Positions 31,661 through 33,486 of a stretch of DNA of 33,486 bases are shown in pieces. The position numbers were made by a program, and so were the translations under genes. The stretch comes from Bacteroidia bacterium (lineage in GTDB: Bacteria > Bacteroidota > Bacteroidia > B-17B0 > Aurantibacillaceae), in assembly GCA_018000995.1 (NCBI GenBank), contig JAGNIU010000031.1, forward strand, positions 1 through 33,486, given 5' to 3'. The notes below the pieces were generated by a model. It had not been told where the DNA came from and did no database searches. It worked only from the letters and a program-made list of their open reading frames with translations. Each line of letters begins with the position of its first letter. Position 1 is the first letter of the stretch.

Positions 31661-33258
31661 TAGATAAACATCATTACAGGGTTCTCAATAAATGTTTTTA
31701 AAGTTTGAAGGAAAGCTGCTCCTGTCGCGCCATCAACACTACGATGATCGCAAGCTAAAGTTAACATCATGGTGTTACCGGGAACAACTGCTCCGTTCTT
31801 TACAACTGGCACTTGACGAATTGCACCAACTGATAGTATGCACGATTCCGGCGAATTTATGATTGATGTGAATGACTCAATTCCAAACATTCCTAAATTA
31901 GAAACGGTGAATGTATTTCCTTCCCAATCGTTAGGTTGTAATTTTTTCTCTTTAGCGCGTTTACCTAAATCTTTTGTCTCAGCTGCAATTTCAGAAATTC
32001 CTTTTCCATCCGCGAAACGGATAACAGGAACTAATAATCCATCTTCAACTGCAACCGCCATTCCAATATGAATATGGTGATTGATGCGGATTTTATCGCC
32101 CATCCAAGAACTATTTACACGAGGATGTCTGCGTAAAGCAGCAGCACAAGCTTTAATGATAAGGTCATTGAAAGAAACTTTTACTTCACTGACTTTATTG
32201 ATAGCTTCTCTGCTTGAGATGGCGCTATCCATATCTATTTCCATATTTAAATAGAAATGAGGTGCGCCGTTTTTACTTTCTAATAAACGTTTCGCAATTA
32301 CTTTACGCATTTGCGATGCCGGTTCATCGGTATAACTTTCTACACCAACAAAGTTAGATTTTGTTCCGCCACCACCTTTAAAGTTTTCAATATCGGATTT
32401 AGTAATACGTCCGTTATCACCACTTCCGGTAACGCGACTAATATCAATCCCTTTTTCTTTTGCTAATGCTTTTGCTAAAGGAGAAGCTTTTATTCTGCCA
32501 TTTGAATTTTGATTTGATACTGCAGGCTTCGAAGCCTCGACTACGCTCGACTTGACAGGGGTAACAGTTTCTTTTTTTACTTCTGCTGTTTTGTTTTCCG
32601 CTTTTACTGCAGTAGTAGTTTGAGGTAGTGAAGCTAAAATTGCTTTTACATCTTCTCCGCCTTTTCCTAAAATTGCAATTACCGCATCAACAGGAATACT
32701 TTTTCCTTCTTCAATACCAATATGAATTAAAACACCATCCTGGAAAGATTCAAATTCCATTGTGGCTTTATCTGTTGCAATGTCTGCTAATAATTCACCG
32801 CTCTTTACTTTATCTCCAACTTTCTTATGCCATTTTTCAATAACACCTTCGGTCATTGTATCACTTAACTTAGGCATGCGAACAACCTCAACCCCCTTAG
32901 GCATCTCGACTACGCTCGATGTGACATTGCCTGTTCCATTTGAACTAGCAACTGTTTCTTCTTTTTTAGTTTCTGTTTTTGGGGTTCCTTCTGCTGCTAA
33001 TATTTTTGAAACATCCTCACCTTCTTTTCCTAACACAGCGATAATTCCATCAACTGCAATGCCTTGTTTTTCCTGAACGCCAATATGCAATAACACTCCA
33101 TCTTGAAATGATTCAAATTCCATTGTAGCTTTATCGGTTTCGATGTCAGCTAACAAATCGCCGCTCTTCACTTTATCGCCTACTTTTTTATGCCACTTCG
33201 CGACAACTCCTTCAGTCATCGTATCACTTAATTTTGGCATGCGAACTATTTCCGCCAT
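31660..33258 (-). CDS. pdhC: Dihydrolipoamide acetyltransferase (E2) of pyruvate dehydrogenase
   Basis: This 532-aa protein is the core of the pyruvate dehydrogenase complex and transfers acetyl groups from lipoyl-lysine to CoA. Two lipoyl domains carry K43 and K164, both in TDKATMEF. A peripheral subunit-binding domain spans about 255-293 (ASPLAKALAKEKGIDISRVTGSGDNGRITKSDIE), and the catalytic domain ends with DHRSVDG (504-510, H505 and D509). The lipoyl domains are nearly identical, so the duplication is recent or homogenised. Both interdomain linkers contain SSVVE (114-118 and 237-241), encoded by a dispersed palindromic repeat. It follows the E1 alpha gene by 27 bp, with no E1 beta between them. 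Confidence 0.96.
   Translation of the reverse strand: MAEIVRMPKLSDTMTEGVVAKWHKKVGDKVKSGDLLADIETDKATMEFESFQDGVLLHIGVQEKQGIAVDGIIAVLGKEGEDVSKILAAEGTPKTETKKEETVASSNGTGNVTSSVVEMPKGVEVVRMPKLSDTMTEGVIEKWHKKVGDKVKSGELLADIATDKATMEFESFQDGVLIHIGIEEGKSIPVDAVIAILGKGGEDVKAILASLPQTTTAVKAENKTAEVKKETVTPVKSSVVEASKPAVSNQNSNGRIKASPLAKALAKEKGIDISRVTGSGDNGRITKSDIENFKGGGGTKSNFVGVESYTDEPASQMRKVIAKRLLESKNGAPHFYLNMEIDMDSAISSREAINKVSEVKVSFNDLIIKACAAALRRHPRVNSSWMGDKIRINHHIHIGMAVAVEDGLLVPVIRFADGKGISEIAAETKDLGKRAKEKKLQPNDWEGNTFTVSNLGMFGIESFTSIINSPESCILSVGAIRQVPVVKNGAVVPGNTMMLTLACDHRSVDGATGAAFLQTLKTFIENPVMMFI
32535..32561. repeat. In-frame dispersed repeat in E2 linker 2
   Basis: CCTCGACTACGCTCGA (32535-32550), continuing cttgacagggg, shares its core with the copy at 32903-32926 and with the intergenic elements at 18078 and 20614. 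On the coding strand it encodes KSSVVEA. A perfect 14-bp palindrome, AGGCTTCGAAGCCT, adjoins it at 32524-32537. Confidence 0.7.
32903..32926. repeat. In-frame dispersed repeat in E2 linker 1
   Basis: ATCTCGACTACGCTCGATG (32903-32921), continuing tgaca, shares TCGACTACGCTCGAnnTGACA with the copy at 32535-32561. On the coding strand it encodes VTSSVVEM just ahead of the second lipoyl domain. Confidence 0.7.
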
Positions 33259-33285
33259 AGTTGTGTTATTTTTTAGTGCTTAATA

Positions 33286-33486
33286 TTATTCTTGAATGAA
33301 TGGATAATTAGGTTCCATGTAAACATCATTGTATAATTCTGCTGGTTCCGGATATGGACTGTCTTCCGCAAATTTCACTGATTCATCAACCAATGCTTTT
33401 ACTTTCTCTTCCATTTTTTCAATGTCAGATTCTTCAATCCATTTATTTTTTTTCAAAGTATCCAATACTTTTTCAATCGGATCTTG
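33286..33486 (-). CDS. pdhA: Pyruvate dehydrogenase E1 component subunit alpha, C-terminal part
   Basis: The frame is open to the window edge, so only the last 66 residues are visible; it is shorter than common ORF cut-offs. The sequence runs from DPIEKVLDTLKKNKWIEESD through a KFAEDSPYPEP segment to ELYNDVYMEPNYPFIQE. That is the typical C-terminus of the E1 alpha subunit, which decarboxylates pyruvate with thiamine diphosphate. It is on the minus strand, 27 bp upstream of the E2 start, and certainly cotranscribed. The catalytic part lies outside the window. Confidence 0.9.
   Translation of the reverse strand, partial: QDPIEKVLDTLKKNKWIEESDIEKMEEKVKALVDESVKFAEDSPYPEPAELYNDVYMEPNYPFIQE

Overview
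The window is chromosomal DNA of a low-GC, AT-rich member of the Bacteroidota. The evidence is three secreted proteins with type IX secretion (T9SS) C-terminal sorting domains, an Omp85-type outer membrane barrel, promoters of the Bacteroidota type (TTTG, 19-20 bp, TAnnTTTG), almost no Shine-Dalgarno sequences, and lipoprotein and surface-protein architectures typical of the phylum. The genus cannot be fixed from the sequence. No tRNA, rRNA, CRISPR array, insertion sequence or prophage was seen, and no gene-free stretch exceeds 300 bases.

Layout. Positions 1-3690 hold the 3' end of an Omp85-family barrel gene, a T9SS cargo gene and a lipoprotein L,D-transpeptidase. Positions 3827-10437 are a complete tetR-tolC-mfp-rnd efflux operon on the minus strand; its promoter overlaps two nested inverted repeats that are good TetR operator candidates. 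Positions 10560-17651 are housekeeping: a membrane M23 peptidase, a thioesterase, gatC, a plsC-like acyltransferase, trpS, a GT-C glycosyltransferase, an ABC exporter and rpmH (missed by simple length cut-offs). Positions 17821-20613 hold a small secreted protein, then a divergent pair: arginine decarboxylase and an arginase-fold ureohydrolase. Their shared 67-bp spacer carries two palindromes.

Positions 20673-27845 contain two further T9SS cargo proteins flanking a PaaG-like enoyl-CoA isomerase and an alpha/beta hydrolase. The larger cargo (1305 aa) is a beta-propeller plus Ig-like repeat protein. Next is a LytS-type histidine kinase (TPR, one membrane segment) and its LytTR response regulator (28057-30817). 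The window ends with an enoyl-CoA hydratase translationally coupled to a two-lipoyl pyruvate dehydrogenase E2, preceded by the 3' end of E1 alpha.

Two non-genic themes stand out. First, a pair of ATCACTT direct repeats spaced 21-22 bp lies about 82-110 bp upstream of the LytTR gene and again at the same distance upstream of the neighbouring giant T9SS gene; a related sequence precedes the other nearby T9SS gene. This suggests a local LytTR regulon controlling surface proteins. Second, several families of short dispersed palindromic repeats sit at gene ends, where they supply stop codons, and one family lies in frame in both flexible linkers of the E2 protein, where it encodes SSVVE.
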